NCBI GenBank assembly: GCA_017430835.1
Contig: JAFRMD010000120.1
Location: 62,001 to 126,000 of the forward strand
Origin: Methanosphaera sp.
GTDB lineage: Archaea > Methanobacteriota > Methanobacteria > Methanobacteriales > Methanobacteriaceae
DNA length: 64,000 bases
Direction: 5' to 3'
Under the pieces are notes generated by a model. It searched no databases and was not told the origin of the DNA. It worked only from the letters and a program-made list of their open reading frames with translations. Of this stretch, positions 17,790-25,981 are shown piece by piece. Position 1 is the stretch's first letter, and every line of letters begins with the position of its first letter. Both the position numbers and the translations under genes were made by a program.

Positions 17790-18140
17790 TTATCTTATAA
17801 CATACTTCAAAATAAACTCCATACCTAGTAAGAAAACGGAAACCAAACCAATCAACTTATAAGTAGTATCCTGCCTAGTTTCCAAAGCAGTAACACGCTC
17901 ACTTAACTCACCAGTATGATGCTTCAAAGTAGCATCATCCTCAACCAATTTAACAGTAAGAGTATTAACAGCTTTACTTAAACCATCTATCTTATCTTCC
18001 ATCCGTTTACTATTAAGTATAATTTCATCAATTCTTTTATCTTTATAATCCGCCCTAGCCTCCAATTCAGCAATTTTACGAGACTGGTTCTGGATTTGTT
18101 CTTCATGATAACAAATCACTTTATCATTACTAGAAGGCAT
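17790..18140 (-). CDS. Coiled-coil protein with C-terminal membrane anchor (XhlA-like, lysis-associated)
   Basis: This 116-residue protein has a long coiled coil (about 10-90, regular Leu/Ile spacing with SKAVNTLTVKL and ERVTALETRQ). A single C-terminal transmembrane segment (about 96-113) is flanked by Lys/Arg. This layout is that of XhlA/haemolysin-type holin partners. It forms a run with two other small membrane proteins upstream, so a lysis or membrane-remodelling role is likely. No endolysin was recognised in the window. Confidence 0.6.
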   Translation of the reverse strand: MPSSNDKVICYHEEQIQNQSRKIAELEARADYKDKRIDEIILNSKRMEDKIDGLSKAVNTLTVKLVEDDATLKHHTGELSERVTALETRQDTTYKLIGLVSVFLLGMEFILKYVIR

Positions 18141-18149
18141 AATATATTT

Positions 18150-18338
18150 TTATTTGTCACCTCCATTAAGATTATCCGATTCAGATACTGTTATAACATC
18201 TTTACTGAGGTAACCAACCAAACCAGAACCAATGCTTAAAGCAATCTGTTCGTAATTAAGAAACATTGCAACAATTGCACAAATAACTAAACCGGTTATA
18301 AGAATGCTCTTATTATCTAATTTACTAAATTCAAACAT
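18150..18338 (-). CDS. Small membrane protein (holin-like)
   Basis: A 62-residue protein with two hydrophobic segments (about 13-28 and 31-45) and a short charged C-terminus. It lies nine bases upstream of the coiled-coil/TM gene. Size and topology match phage holins, but holins lack diagnostic motifs, so this is an inference from topology and neighbourhood. Confidence 0.5.
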   Translation of the reverse strand: MFEFSKLDNKSILITGLVICAIVAMFLNYEQIALSIGSGLVGYLSKDVITVSESDNLNGGDK

Positions 18339-18359
18339 AAAAAAACCAAAAATTTTTTT

Positions 18360-18716
18360 TTATGCAATATCTTCATCATCCCCAACACCATCATCAACAT
18401 CAGCATCAGCATTAGTATCGGAGATGACATCTTCACCATCTAAAGTTAAATTAACAACAACACCAACATCATCATTAGTATTATTAGTATTGTTTTCATA
18501 TTCCTCATGCACCATTTGCTCTGCAACAGCAACACGAGTATTCTCAGTTTCCTGTGTTATAACATACCCCGCAGCAAACACTAAAATAGGAATTAAACTA
18601 GCATATTCCGGTGGGATATATTGTGCCAAACCATCTTTACCAAGATAAGCAATTAATGCAGCTAAAAAAGAGATAGCAGTAGCTGCTTTTGATTTATATT
18701 TATATGTTTCAACCAT
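18360..18716 (-). CDS. Membrane protein with acidic tail (holin-like)
   Basis: A 118-residue protein with two transmembrane segments (about 12-30 and 42-58) separated by a short loop containing PPEYA. A long Asp/Glu/Asn-rich tail (about 70-118) follows, with the repeated pattern DAD-DD. It is first in the three-gene membrane cassette after the control region at 18717-19054. The acidic tail is unusual for a holin and could bind cations or the cell surface. Confidence 0.5.
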   Translation of the reverse strand: MVETYKYKSKAATAISFLAALIAYLGKDGLAQYIPPEYASLIPILVFAAGYVITQETENTRVAVAEQMVHEEYENNTNNTNDDVGVVVNLTLDGEDVISDTNADADVDDGVGDDEDIA

Positions 18717-19054
18717 CGTTCTATTATTACACTCACTCTTAAAATATTATTTAAAAAAAAGAATGAATTAATATAAAAACCCTCAAAAAAAAAAATTATA
18801 TAATTTTTTTTCCTTTTCTTCACTATCCACTCTTACCCATCAAAAAAAGAATATTGTATTAAATTTTCCAAGGGTATGAGTATTGTTAAAATACTCACAT
18901 AATCCCCCTCACTTTTATATGTAACATAATAGTATTTTTCAATATTAACTCTCACCATAGAAAACTACTATTTAAGCTTTTCCATCAAATATCCACATTA
19001 ACATAAGGATATTTCAATAAGTATTTTAACAATACTTGCAGAAAAAAGAATAAA
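18717..19054. promoter_or_regulatory. Divergent control region with paired inverted repeats and ACTCT(C/T)ACCCAT motifs
   Basis: The gap between the minus-strand membrane cassette and the plus-strand methyltransferase holds two short hairpins, GAGTATT/AATACTC (18878-18896) and AAGTATT/AATACTT (19019-19037). It also holds two copies of an ACTCTYACC(C)AT motif (near 18829 and at 18940-18959). The same set recurs at 26332-26490, before the other plus-strand gene. It is likely a bidirectional, regulated promoter. Confidence 0.55.
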
Positions 19055-19996
19055 GTGCAAACAACACAAATAAGATTAATCCAAGGCGAATGCATCGAAG
19101 AAATGCAAAAACTAATCAATGAAAAAACAAAAGTAGACCTAATACTAACCGATCCACCATACGGAACCGTCAAAGGATTAAATCTAGACGGTTGGAAAAA
19201 CAGTACAACAGAATGGGACAATAATATACCAACAGACCAAATGTTTAAATGCTGTGAAAAACTATTAAGAGTAAATGGAAATCTAATACTATTCAGCCAA
19301 GAACCATACACCAGTTATTTAAGACAATACAAACCAGAAAATCTACCATTCTTATATCCTTATTATTGGTTTAAAGACCATTTTGCAAATAGCTTATCAT
19401 GTAAAAAAGCACCAGTATCCTATGTTGAAGATTTAAGTGTGTTCCGTAAAAAACATGACTCTGACAATACACATCCATTAAGAATATATGCTCAAAGATT
19501 ATTAAAAGAATTAGATGTTACATATAAAGATATTGAACGAAGATTAGGTCATCGTAGAGCAGAACATTTTTTTTATCGTATTGGAAGTAGTCAGTTTAGT
19601 TTATGCACAGAAGAAACTTATAATGAATTAATAAATGTTTATCATATTGATGAATTAAATTGTTTTAAACCATATGAAGAGTTATCTGATATTAATCTCA
19701 AATTTAAGCTCAAATTTAAGCTCAAAAAAGGACATAAATTCAAAAGCAATGTATTACAATATCGCAAATCATATAACAAATACCACCCAACAGAAAAACC
19801 AGTAGACCTACTAGAAGACCTAATCGAAACATATACTGATGAAAATGACCTCGTATTAGACTTCACCATGGGCAGTGGCAGTACTGGTGTTGCTTGTCGT
19901 AACCTTAACCGGAGGTTTATTGGAATTGAATTAAATAAGGATTATTTTGAAATAGCTGAAAAAAGAATATTTACTAATCAAACAAGATTATTTTAA
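19055..19996 (+). CDS. DNA (adenine-N6 or cytosine-N4) methyltransferase, beta class
   Basis: The frame starts at a GTG; the next ATG (near 19102) would cut off the conserved L-I-Q-G-E-C start. Motif IV (DPPY) is near residue 33-36, and the SAM-binding motif I (DFTMGSGSTGVA) is near 269-280, followed by GIELN. Motif IV before motif I is the beta-class order. It transfers a methyl group to DNA, probably to shield the virus from restriction or to regulate it. A short repeated stretch (LKFKLKFKLK, about 212-221) lies in the variable region. No cognate nuclease is adjacent. It converges with the next gene, with a 9-base overlap. Confidence 0.88.
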   Translation: MQTTQIRLIQGECIEEMQKLINEKTKVDLILTDPPYGTVKGLNLDGWKNSTTEWDNNIPTDQMFKCCEKLLRVNGNLILFSQEPYTSYLRQYKPENLPFLYPYYWFKDHFANSLSCKKAPVSYVEDLSVFRKKHDSDNTHPLRIYAQRLLKELDVTYKDIERRLGHRRAEHFFYRIGSSQFSLCTEETYNELINVYHIDELNCFKPYEELSDINLKFKLKFKLKKGHKFKSNVLQYRKSYNKYHPTEKPVDLLEDLIETYTDENDLVLDFTMGSGSTGVACRNLNRRFIGIELNKDYFEIAEKRIFTNQTRLF

Positions 19997-20770
19997 TTCG
20001 TGTCCACAGTTAATACAGAATTTATATTCCTCTTTTATTTCAACACCACAACTTGGACAAAACATACCCGGACTTTCAACTTCATTAATATCAGATTCAG
20101 TATTATTCTTATTTAATAATTTATTTTTAATATCCTCAAATTCCTCATCTGATAATAAACCACGTTCATGTAATTCACCAGCACGTAATAACCTATCTAA
20201 ATCACTATTACCCTCATTATTATTGTTTGTATTTTTACGTTTTAATGGTTCACCATTAATCAATTTAGTCCACTCATCATCAGATAAATTTTCACCAGCA
20301 CTAATCAAACCATCACTGATCCAACCATTATAACGGTCACGGGAAACAACGATAAGATTAGTAATCACATCAATAAAAACAGCATCACCTTTAAATATAT
20401 AATTCCCATTATTAGTTACAAAAATTAATTGTTTATAACCATACAAAGATTTATCCAAAGAGGATATTCGAATCTCCCTCATATCAGAGTATAAAACAAT
20501 TTCACCAGTATAATGAATAATAACACCATCATGTTTCATAGCCATAGTAGTATTCTTCCATTTAGTATCACCATATTTACTCATAGCTATAAGTTTACCT
20601 GTTTCACCCATCATTGCACCAGCAACAACATCATCATTACCATACTGACCAACAGCAACATCTAACCGTACAACATAATCCGCATTTTCAATATTACCCT
20701 GATTAGTATTATATAATTCCTGATATTTTTCTTCAGGTGTTTTTTTATCTCCACGATTAAATAAACTCAT
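19988..20770 (-). CDS. SHOCT-domain protein with C-terminal zinc ribbon
   Basis: The 260-residue protein has a beta-rich N-terminal domain (about 30-160) of PH-like appearance. It is followed by a SHOCT motif (about 194-222: LLRAGELHERGLLSDEEFE) and a zinc ribbon with two CxxC pairs (FCPSCG and FCINCG, 237-256). SHOCT proteins are often oligomerising and membrane- or nucleic-acid-associated; the exact role here is unknown. GGTGATTAATTT precedes the ATG. Its 3' end overlaps the convergent methyltransferase by 9 bases. Confidence 0.65.
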   Translation of the reverse strand: MSLFNRGDKKTPEEKYQELYNTNQGNIENADYVVRLDVAVGQYGNDDVVAGAMMGETGKLIAMSKYGDTKWKNTTMAMKHDGVIIHYTGEIVLYSDMREIRISSLDKSLYGYKQLIFVTNNGNYIFKGDAVFIDVITNLIVVSRDRYNGWISDGLISAGENLSDDEWTKLINGEPLKRKNTNNNNEGNSDLDRLLRAGELHERGLLSDEEFEDIKNKLLNKNNTESDINEVESPGMFCPSCGVEIKEEYKFCINCGHELK

Positions 20771-20969
20771 AAATTAATCACCATCATATTAACAGTATAT
20801 ATAATAATTATTAGTGATTAATACTATTTTAACCTAATCCTTTAAACATCACCTGACAAGATTTTAAAAATAATACTCTTAAATCATTAATGAAATCTTT
20901 TATGACGGAACTTATCTAACTCAGGAGTCTTGTTTTTTAAAATTTTATCCTTATTCACAATTAACACTA

Positions 20970-21320
20970 TTATTTTTTTATTAAATCAGTTAATTCCCAT
21001 TCAATTTTATCTATATTTTTATCAAATTTAGTTAATTTCAAACCACCAATTAAACCTAATAATTTCAATTCATCCAAAGCATAATCAGCTTCTTCAGTAT
21101 AAGCTATTAACGGTAACTCACAGGGTAAAGGTTCTAATAATTCCATTAACTTACCCACTGTTAATGTTTTGAATGGTTTATCAGTTACTGGATAATTAAG
21201 TATATTATAAACAATATTCCTTAATAATTCACCACGTGTTATTCCTAATTCTAATGCTTTATTATCAATGAATTGTTTGAATTCATCTTCTACTCTGAAA
21301 CTAATATTTGGACTAACCAT
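20970..21320 (-). CDS. Ribbon-helix-helix-like regulator
   Basis: This 116-residue protein begins with a short strand (ISFRVEDEFKQFIDNKALELG, about 6-26) followed by ITRGELLRNIV, the pattern of RHH (CopG/Arc) DNA-binding domains. The C-terminal ~65 residues are an unassigned alpha/beta region. It is likely a transcription regulator of the small gene cluster. The 200-base spacer downstream (20771-20969) holds an A/T-rich promoter-like stretch and only a 23-codon frame that I do not call. Confidence 0.55.
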   Translation of the reverse strand: MVSPNISFRVEDEFKQFIDNKALELGITRGELLRNIVYNILNYPVTDKPFKTLTVGKLMELLEPLPCELPLIAYTEEADYALDELKLLGLIGGLKLTKFDKNIDKIEWELTDLIKK

Positions 21321-21344
21321 AAAACTTTAAACACCATCCCCATT

Positions 21345-22196
21345 TTATTCTAATTCATATATTAATTCTAAAACATGAACATGATTACCAGCAACTTTAC
21401 GTTCACTTTGAATATTTAACAATGCATCCATACCTATTAACTTGTTTAATTTCAATAATAAATCTGTGTTAATTGGAGTTATTAATTCATCATTATTATA
21501 TTTCTTTGAATACATTTTTATTCTTATCCCTTTACCTGTTAATTCAACATCATAAGTTAAATTAGGTATATCATATGCAGTGAATACAGTTCTTATATCT
21601 GTTTTTATTTCTTTTCCTAGCTCTTTTTGCTCATATATTATATCATCTAATTTTCTTCTAACAAGAGTTAATTCCTCTTGGTAATTAAAGTATTGTTTAA
21701 CACTAGTCATACAACCAACCTTTTCTACCTCTTTTTCTTCTTTAACTGGTTCTACTAATTCCCCGTTAACTGGAGAGGTTATGATTTCATCCACATTATC
21801 ATTATCTTCAATCACAACATTAGTTGGCATAAAATTACAACTTAAATTATTAGTGCAAAATGGGAAATAACAAGGAGTTTCACTTACAGGACAACCAGTA
21901 ACAATCTCATCCACCTTATAATCATTAACACCATCACCAGTATTATTATAATATTCGTTTAATAACTCACCATCAGAACTATATTTACGATAATAACCAT
22001 TAAAATACTCCATAACTATAATACAATCATGATTATATTGTTTACTAGCTAATCGTGTTGCATGTAATAAGCTTAAATCATAGTCTTTATTAGTATATGA
22101 TCCAACATTCCACACACCATCATTATCCTGTTGTACTCTTAAAATATTAGTATGTGATTTCTTTAATTCTTTTAATTCTTGCTCTTGCATAAGCAT
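21345..22196 (-). CDS. Hypothetical protein
   Basis: The start at 22196 is chosen for the GGAGG five bases upstream; the frame stays open to 22250. The protein (283 residues) has a Cys cluster in the middle (CPVSETPCYFPFCTNNLSC), which could bind metal. A Glu/Lys linker and a helical C-terminal half (YNYQEELTLVRRKLDDI region) follow. Its 5' end overlaps the upstream small gene. No family recognised. Confidence 0.5.
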   Translation of the reverse strand: MLMQEQELKELKKSHTNILRVQQDNDGVWNVGSYTNKDYDLSLLHATRLASKQYNHDCIIVMEYFNGYYRKYSSDGELLNEYYNNTGDGVNDYKVDEIVTGCPVSETPCYFPFCTNNLSCNFMPTNVVIEDNDNVDEIITSPVNGELVEPVKEEKEVEKVGCMTSVKQYFNYQEELTLVRRKLDDIIYEQKELGKEIKTDIRTVFTAYDIPNLTYDVELTGKGIRIKMYSKKYNNDELITPINTDLLLKLNKLIGMDALLNIQSERKVAGNHVHVLELIYELE

Positions 22197-22440
22197 AACA
22201 GCCTCCATTACAGGATTTCTCCACTCTATATTCGGATAAATCAGAGTCAATGAACTCTAAATCACAAATAATACAATATAATAAATCCTCTTGAAAATAA
22301 CCAGTAATATTATCATAACTAAATTCACAGTTACTATTTACTAAAAAAGCAGTATCATTTACATTAATGTCTTCTGGTGGAGTATCCGTTTTTAACGGAT
22401 AATCCTCCATACAACCAAAAATTTCTTCCTCAAACCTCAT
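22147..22440 (-). CDS. Small hypothetical protein with Cys residues
   Basis: A 97-residue acidic protein starting at the ATG at 22440, preceded by GGGGTGATAG; an upstream GTG at 22452 is possible. It has CIICDLEF and CNGGCYAYARARIKRI, suggesting a metal-binding or disulfide pair near the basic C-terminus. It overlaps the next gene by 50 bases. Function unknown. Confidence 0.5.
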   Translation of the reverse strand: MRFEEEIFGCMEDYPLKTDTPPEDINVNDTAFLVNSNCEFSYDNITGYFQEDLLYCIICDLEFIDSDLSEYRVEKSCNGGCYAYARARIKRIKEITY

Positions 22441-22448
22441 CAATTCTA

Positions 22449-22577
22449 TCACCCCTCGTATTTACAATAATCATGAATTAAACAGAAACTGCAATCATCG
22501 TAGCAGTCTCTGTCTGCATGTAAACAGATATCATCAATATTTTCTTTTTCACAAGTTGCACAATATTTACAAACCAT
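22449..22577 (-). CDS. Very small Cys-rich protein
   Basis: A 42-residue frame starting MVCKYCATCEKEN with eight Cys and three His in CxxC and CxxxC spacings (also CYDDCSFC, HDYCKYEG). GGGGATAGTGTT lies before its ATG, and its TGA at 22449-22451 overlaps the GTG of the next frame. The Cys/His spacing resembles small zinc-binding proteins. Coding is supported by the RBS, coupling and composition, though the protein is short. Confidence 0.55.
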   Translation of the reverse strand: MVCKYCATCEKENIDDICLHADRDCYDDCSFCLIHDYCKYEG

Positions 22578-22615
22578 AACACTATCCCCATTATTATTTT
22601 TGCACTATTTTTAGT

Positions 22616-23056
22616 TTAGTGATTCCATCTTCCATTATTCATTTTTTCTTCACTTGTCCAGACTCGTTCAATTAAGAATCTTTTACGTGGTCCTTGATGT
22701 GGACTACCGCTTTTGAAAACATACTTAAATTCTCCATAGCGATATTTTTTCTCCCATGTGTAGATATAGAATAGGTTGCGTTGCTCCATTAATTCCACCC
22801 AACAACCAACTCGTATATTTTTTTTAAGACGGTCTATGATCATGTCTCTGCGGTCTTCATTCCACGGGTCAACATAAAATAAGTTGACATTACGGATGAT
22901 TTCACCTTCTTCATAACTTAATAGTGGTTTTGTTTTAATATCACATGAACCGTCCTCATGTACTTTGATGATTTCTCCGTAGTGTCTGGTGTAGTAAGTG
23001 TATTCTGGATGTGCTCCCCATTTACTATGACAATTATTAAAGTTTTGAGGGATCAT
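22616..23056 (-). CDS. Hypothetical protein (DNA/RNA-binding-like composition)
   Basis: A 146-residue protein rich in aromatic and basic residues (PEYTYYTRHYGE near 17-28, KYRYGEFKYVFKSG near 110-122). Its start lies two bases after the upstream small gene's stop. It looks compact and beta-rich. No motif was recognised. Confidence 0.5.
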   Translation of the reverse strand: MIPQNFNNCHSKWGAHPEYTYYTRHYGEIIKVHEDGSCDIKTKPLLSYEEGEIIRNVNLFYVDPWNEDRRDMIIDRLKKNIRVGCWVELMEQRNLFYIYTWEKKYRYGEFKYVFKSGSPHQGPRKRFLIERVWTSEEKMNNGRWNH

Positions 23057-23058
23057 AT

Positions 23059-23199
23059 TTAGTAGCCTCCCTCAAAGTATTCGCAGTCGACGATTATTTC
23101 ATCGTTGCCGTAGTTTGGGCTTTGGATGTTTATACAGATGCATCCGTCGTGGTGTCCGCAGTTTCCGCATTCGTTTGTAGTTAAATTTTTTGTGTTCAT
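23059..23199 (-). CDS. Very small Cys-rich protein under palindrome operator
   Basis: The start at 23199 is chosen because GAGGAGACAAG lies about 8 bases upstream; the frame extends to 23244 but would begin inside the operator. The 46-residue product has a CGNCGHHDGCIC cluster, a likely zinc site. It is the first gene after the TATA/palindrome region at 23237-23334 and probably heads a run of five or six small genes. Confidence 0.55.
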   Translation of the reverse strand: MNTKNLTTNECGNCGHHDGCICINIQSPNYGNDEIIVDCEYFEGGY

Positions 23200-23236
23200 T
23201 TTTTCTTGTCTCCTCTTATTTTTTTTGGGTTTAGTT

Positions 23237-23334
23237 GAATACAATTGTATTCATCTATACTTATATTAGTTTTACTACTATATAAACTTTATGGTATAAA
23301 AAATAAAAAAACACTAATAAAAAGAAAAAAAGAA
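23237..23334 (-). promoter_or_regulatory. Promoter with TATA element and palindromic operator
   Basis: Read on the minus strand, an A/T-rich terminator-like tract is followed by ACCATAAAG-TTTATATA (BRE-TATA, around 23272-23295). About 30 bases further comes the perfect 16-bp palindrome GAATACAATTGTATTC (23237-23252), and then the leader motif AACCCAAAA before the RBS. The palindrome sits near the expected transcription start, a position at which a repressor would block RNA polymerase. The same build occurs at 24119, 61179 and 62243. Confidence 0.65.
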
Positions 23335-23335
23335 T

Positions 23336-23506
23336 TTAAGAATAATCAATAAAAACATCACTACAATCCAAACCTAAAAACTCCGCCTCACTTATAGACT
23401 CCTCAGGAGTCAAACCAATACCCCAACAAACACCATACTCATCAACAGTCCACCAAGCATCATCAACCACATTAAAATAACACTGCTTACAAGAAAACAT
23501 AACCAT
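23336..23506 (-). CDS. Small hypothetical protein
   Basis: A 56-residue acidic protein with FSCKQCYFNVVDDAWW near its start and three Trp. The start is uncertain (ATG at 23506 or 23500; a TTG frame begins at 23518); GGTGGTGG lies upstream. It has one CxxC pair. No family recognised. Confidence 0.45.
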   Translation of the reverse strand: MVMFSCKQCYFNVVDDAWWTVDEYGVCWGIGLTPEESISEAEFLGLDCSDVFIDYS

Positions 23507-23530
23507 AACCACCACCAAAAAAAAGGAAAG

Positions 23531-23836
23531 CTAAAATTTAAAATAAATATGATACAAAATACAAGAATCAACCCAAGACTGCTTGAAAGTACTAACATAC
23601 TCCCAACCCAACCTCTCAGTGAAATCATGTATAATCCTCTCAACAGCACCAACCCGTGTATTAGGTTCAGCCTCAAAAGTAACCTCTTTCACCTGAACTA
23701 ACTCCTCCAAACCATCACCATCTTCAATTACAATAAAACGATTAAAGTCAGTATAACTCATTGCAGATAATTTTAATTCACGGCTGATTTCATTTCTAAG
23801 GTTTAATATTTTTTCTTCAGTTTCCCAATCAATCAT
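23531..23836 (-). CDS. Small hypothetical protein
   Basis: A 101-residue protein starting MIDWETEEKIL with GGTGTGTGATTTGT before the ATG. It has a helical N-terminus, a central acidic beta segment (FIVIEDGDGLEEL) and a beta-rich end. It lies 24 bases before the next small gene. No family recognised. Confidence 0.45.
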   Translation of the reverse strand: MIDWETEEKILNLRNEISRELKLSAMSYTDFNRFIVIEDGDGLEELVQVKEVTFEAEPNTRVGAVERIIHDFTERLGWEYVSTFKQSWVDSCILYHIYFKF

Positions 23837-23884
23837 ACAAATCACACACCCTAATATAAAAAAAAATAAAATGTAGAAGATTAT

Positions 23885-24085
23885 TCATACTTCACTTATT
23901 ACTGCGGATAATACGTCAAGTTTTTCTAATTTGAGATTATCCATGAATTGAACATTTGCGAGTACTTCTTCTAATTCGTGGTTTAATTCTAATTCTAATG
24001 CTTCTACTTTGATTATGTTATCATATTCAGTTACGATTAATTCAGTTGAGTTTCTTATTTCGTTTGCGAATTCTTTTAAGTTCAT
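23885..24085 (-). CDS. Small helical acidic protein under palindrome operator
   Basis: The start at 24085 follows AAGGAGACAATTAAA; the longer frame to 24136 would begin inside the operator. The 66-residue product is Leu/Glu-rich and probably all-helical. It is the first gene after the operator-type promoter at 24119-24176. Small acidic first genes of early operons in viruses are often host-takeover or anti-defence factors; that is only a guess here. Confidence 0.5.
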   Translation of the reverse strand: MNLKEFANEIRNSTELIVTEYDNIIKVEALELELNHELEEVLANVQFMDNLKLEKLDVLSAVISEV

Positions 24086-24118
24086 TTTAATTGTCTCCTT
24101 TTCTTTTTGGGTTAATAT

Positions 24119-24176
24119 GAATACATTTGTATTCATCTATTATTATATTGGTCGACATCATATATAAATGCAGACC
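24119..24176 (-). promoter_or_regulatory. Promoter with TATA element and GAATACAtttgTATTC operator
   Basis: On the minus strand GGTCTGCATTTATATATGATGTCGACC (24176-24150) holds the TATA box. The inverted repeat GAATACA-TT-TGTATTC (24119-24134) lies downstream of it. The same pair is found, with near-identical sequence, at 62243-62300. Downstream gene: 23885-24085. The 260 bases upstream (24177-24435) hold no gene that I can see, only A/T-rich tracts and a TTTGCCGATGAT element after the HNH gene. Confidence 0.65.
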
Positions 24177-24435
24177 ATGAAAAAAGAAAAAAATAAGCCT
24201 CCACACACCCTAAAGAGTTCAATTTTTTATTATTTCAGGATTATAAGCTTGAATATTTTAATCGGAATTTATTAAGACATATGTTTTTCTGAAAATCGTT
24301 TTTATTTAAATTTATAAATCAATCATATTATATTTTAAAAGCTATCATTAATCCAATAAAATAATAAAAAAAAACTAAAAAAAAAACACTATTTTTTTTA
24401 GTAAAATGTATCATCGGCAAAAAAAACATAATAAT

Positions 24436-24996
24436 TTAGTGTCCGAATCTTAAACCATAAGGTCTCTGCTGAATATCACCTTTACCCAAAGCTTCTTTAC
24501 GATAACGCCTATACCTAGCATCACCAATCACCTGAATAATACTAGCAACACTAACCAAATGATCATTATAAGCATCAACAAAATCACTATAAGATTCAAT
24601 AACTGGCAAACCCCTAATCTGTTTCATCATTAATGCATTCATTTTATCCTCCACTACAATTTTATTACATTTCTTATACTTATTACGATACATATTACGT
24701 TCCCTTTTCAAAGAATCTCCTTGTTTATTCCACATTTTACGAGCAAATAAAAGGAATGTTTTAGGATTAACCCGTTTATACTGATTATGATACCGATTAT
24801 GACATGTTTTGCAAATAATCACAATATTATCCTCGTTAGCATATAACTCTTTACTGGGTTTAACCTTTTTCAAATGATGCGGACCCAAATGCTCAGATGA
24901 CCCACATATAAAACATTCCTTATTCTCCCGTAATAATCTGGGTACGAGGTGTTGGAACTCGTAGATGTATCGTCCTTTATGTATTTGTCTACTCAA
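24436..24996 (-). CDS. HNH endonuclease (paralogue of 25616-25981)
   Basis: The 186-residue protein has a zinc-stabilised HNH core: CFICG (28-32), GPHHLKKV, ANEDNIVIICKTCHNRYH (53-70). The layout is C-x2-C ... H-H ... N ... C-x2-C-H. A basic, helical C-terminal extension follows. It can be aligned along the whole core with the product of 25616-25981, so the two arose by duplication. Free-standing HNH nucleases in virus genomes are often homing enzymes; a host-directed role is possible. Confidence 0.82.
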   Translation of the reverse strand: MSRQIHKGRYIYEFQHLVPRLLRENKECFICGSSEHLGPHHLKKVKPSKELYANEDNIVIICKTCHNRYHNQYKRVNPKTFLLFARKMWNKQGDSLKRERNMYRNKYKKCNKIVVEDKMNALMMKQIRGLPVIESYSDFVDAYNDHLVSVASIIQVIGDARYRRYRKEALGKGDIQQRPYGLRFGH

Positions 24997-25005
24997 TTTT
25001 CCCCA

Positions 25006-25278
25006 TTAATTTTTAATATTATTTATCATTTCCTCTAGAACATTACTTGCCCATGTATCATTAAAACCAGTAATAACCTCATCCAAACTTGTACTATATA
25101 ATATTGTGGAGATTACTGTGTGGAAATCAACAGGTGCAATAATATCCTTTTGAATCCTTTCACCTGTATCCTCATTAAGCATACTTATTCGCTGATAAGA
25201 TTTCTTATTATTATTAACATACAAACTAATACTAATATTTTCAATAGTATTACAGCAAACATGAATCCAATCAATCAT
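25006..25278 (-). CDS. Small hypothetical protein
   Basis: A 90-residue protein between two HNH genes. It overlaps the upstream gene by four bases (ATGA) and ends nine bases before the downstream HNH start. The sequence mixes short helices and beta segments with two Cys near residue 8. No motif. Confidence 0.5.
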   Translation of the reverse strand: MIDWIHVCCNTIENISISLYVNNNKKSYQRISMLNEDTGERIQKDIIAPVDFHTVISTILYSTSLDEVITGFNDTWASNVLEEMINNIKN

Positions 25279-25619
25279 ACACCCAACTCCTTCTCACGAA
25301 TAACATATTTATACAAACGAATAGTATCATCACACAAACCAATATCCTGCTTAATTTTACTTATATCATTCTGCAACCAAGTTTTTTTATTGTTTTCTTT
25401 TTCTAAACTTTTAGCAACAAATGCATCCTTGGATTTATCAGTTACACGACCCTCAATTTTCTCACCAATCAAAGGATCATTCAAAATCTTATTTTTCTCA
25501 CATGCAATATTCAATTCTAATTCGGTTAATTCATCTAATTTACCCTGTAATTCACTGGTTAACTTCTTTTTAGTTTCTATTTCTTTCTCCATTAAATCAG
25601 TAATAGTCATTCGTTTCAC
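25275..25619 (-). CDS. Coiled-coil small protein between HNH genes
   Basis: A 114-residue Lys/Glu-rich protein with heptad-like Leu/Ile spacing over most of its length. The GTG at 25619 overlaps the upstream HNH stop (GTGA); an ATG at 25610 preceded by GGATGTGAAACGA is an alternative start. It probably forms a coiled coil. Its place in an overlapping gene trio suggests that it works with the HNH protein. Confidence 0.5.
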   Translation of the reverse strand: MKRMTITDLMEKEIETKKKLTSELQGKLDELTELELNIACEKNKILNDPLIGEKIEGRVTDKSKDAFVAKSLEKENNKKTWLQNDISKIKQDIGLCDDTIRLYKYVIREKELGV

Positions 25620-25981
25620 ATCCTTAAGTCTACTCTTTTTTGTAATAATTTATTCTCATGTGTTAGTTTATTCACTTTACTTTGTAATGTACTATGATTT
25701 CTACGTTTAACAAACTCAATGAAAGTTTTAGCATTCACTGTATCATATGCCCTGTGATATCGTGTATGACAATCCCTACATAATACTATAATATTTGAGG
25801 GATTAGTGTAGCTTTTATCGTATACTTTACCGTGCACTATATGATGCACTTCCAAATCCTGCTTGGATCCACAGACTTGACATTTACCTTCAGCTTGCAG
25901 TAATTCTTGAGCTACTGATTGGAATCTCCAATTGTATTTGCCTCCATGAATATTGTTTTCTATTTGTGCAATGTAACTCAT
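25616..25981 (-). CDS. HNH endonuclease (paralogue of 24436-24996)
   Basis: This 121-residue protein has CQVCG (34-38), EVHHIVHGK, NPSNIIVLCRDCHTRYH (61-77), the full set of HNH and zinc ligands. The core is clearly similar to the 186-residue neighbour (RYH, VNAKTF/VNPKTF follow in both). The downstream coiled-coil gene overlaps it. GGAGAATGTGATGCGCT precedes the start. It is the first gene after the promoter near 26240. Confidence 0.85.
   Translation of the reverse strand: MSYIAQIENNIHGGKYNWRFQSVAQELLQAEGKCQVCGSKQDLEVHHIVHGKVYDKSYTNPSNIIVLCRDCHTRYHRAYDTVNAKTFIEFVKRRNHSTLQSKVNKLTHENKLLQKRVDLRM

Noticed and set aside
20895..20970. 23-codon minus frame after the RHH gene
   Set aside because: Too short, GTG start and no conserved feature; it overlaps promoter-like sequence.
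21345..22250. Start at 22250 for the 301-codon frame
   Set aside because: It would overlap the upstream gene by 100 bases; a GGAGG lies just before the ATG at 22196, which fits better.
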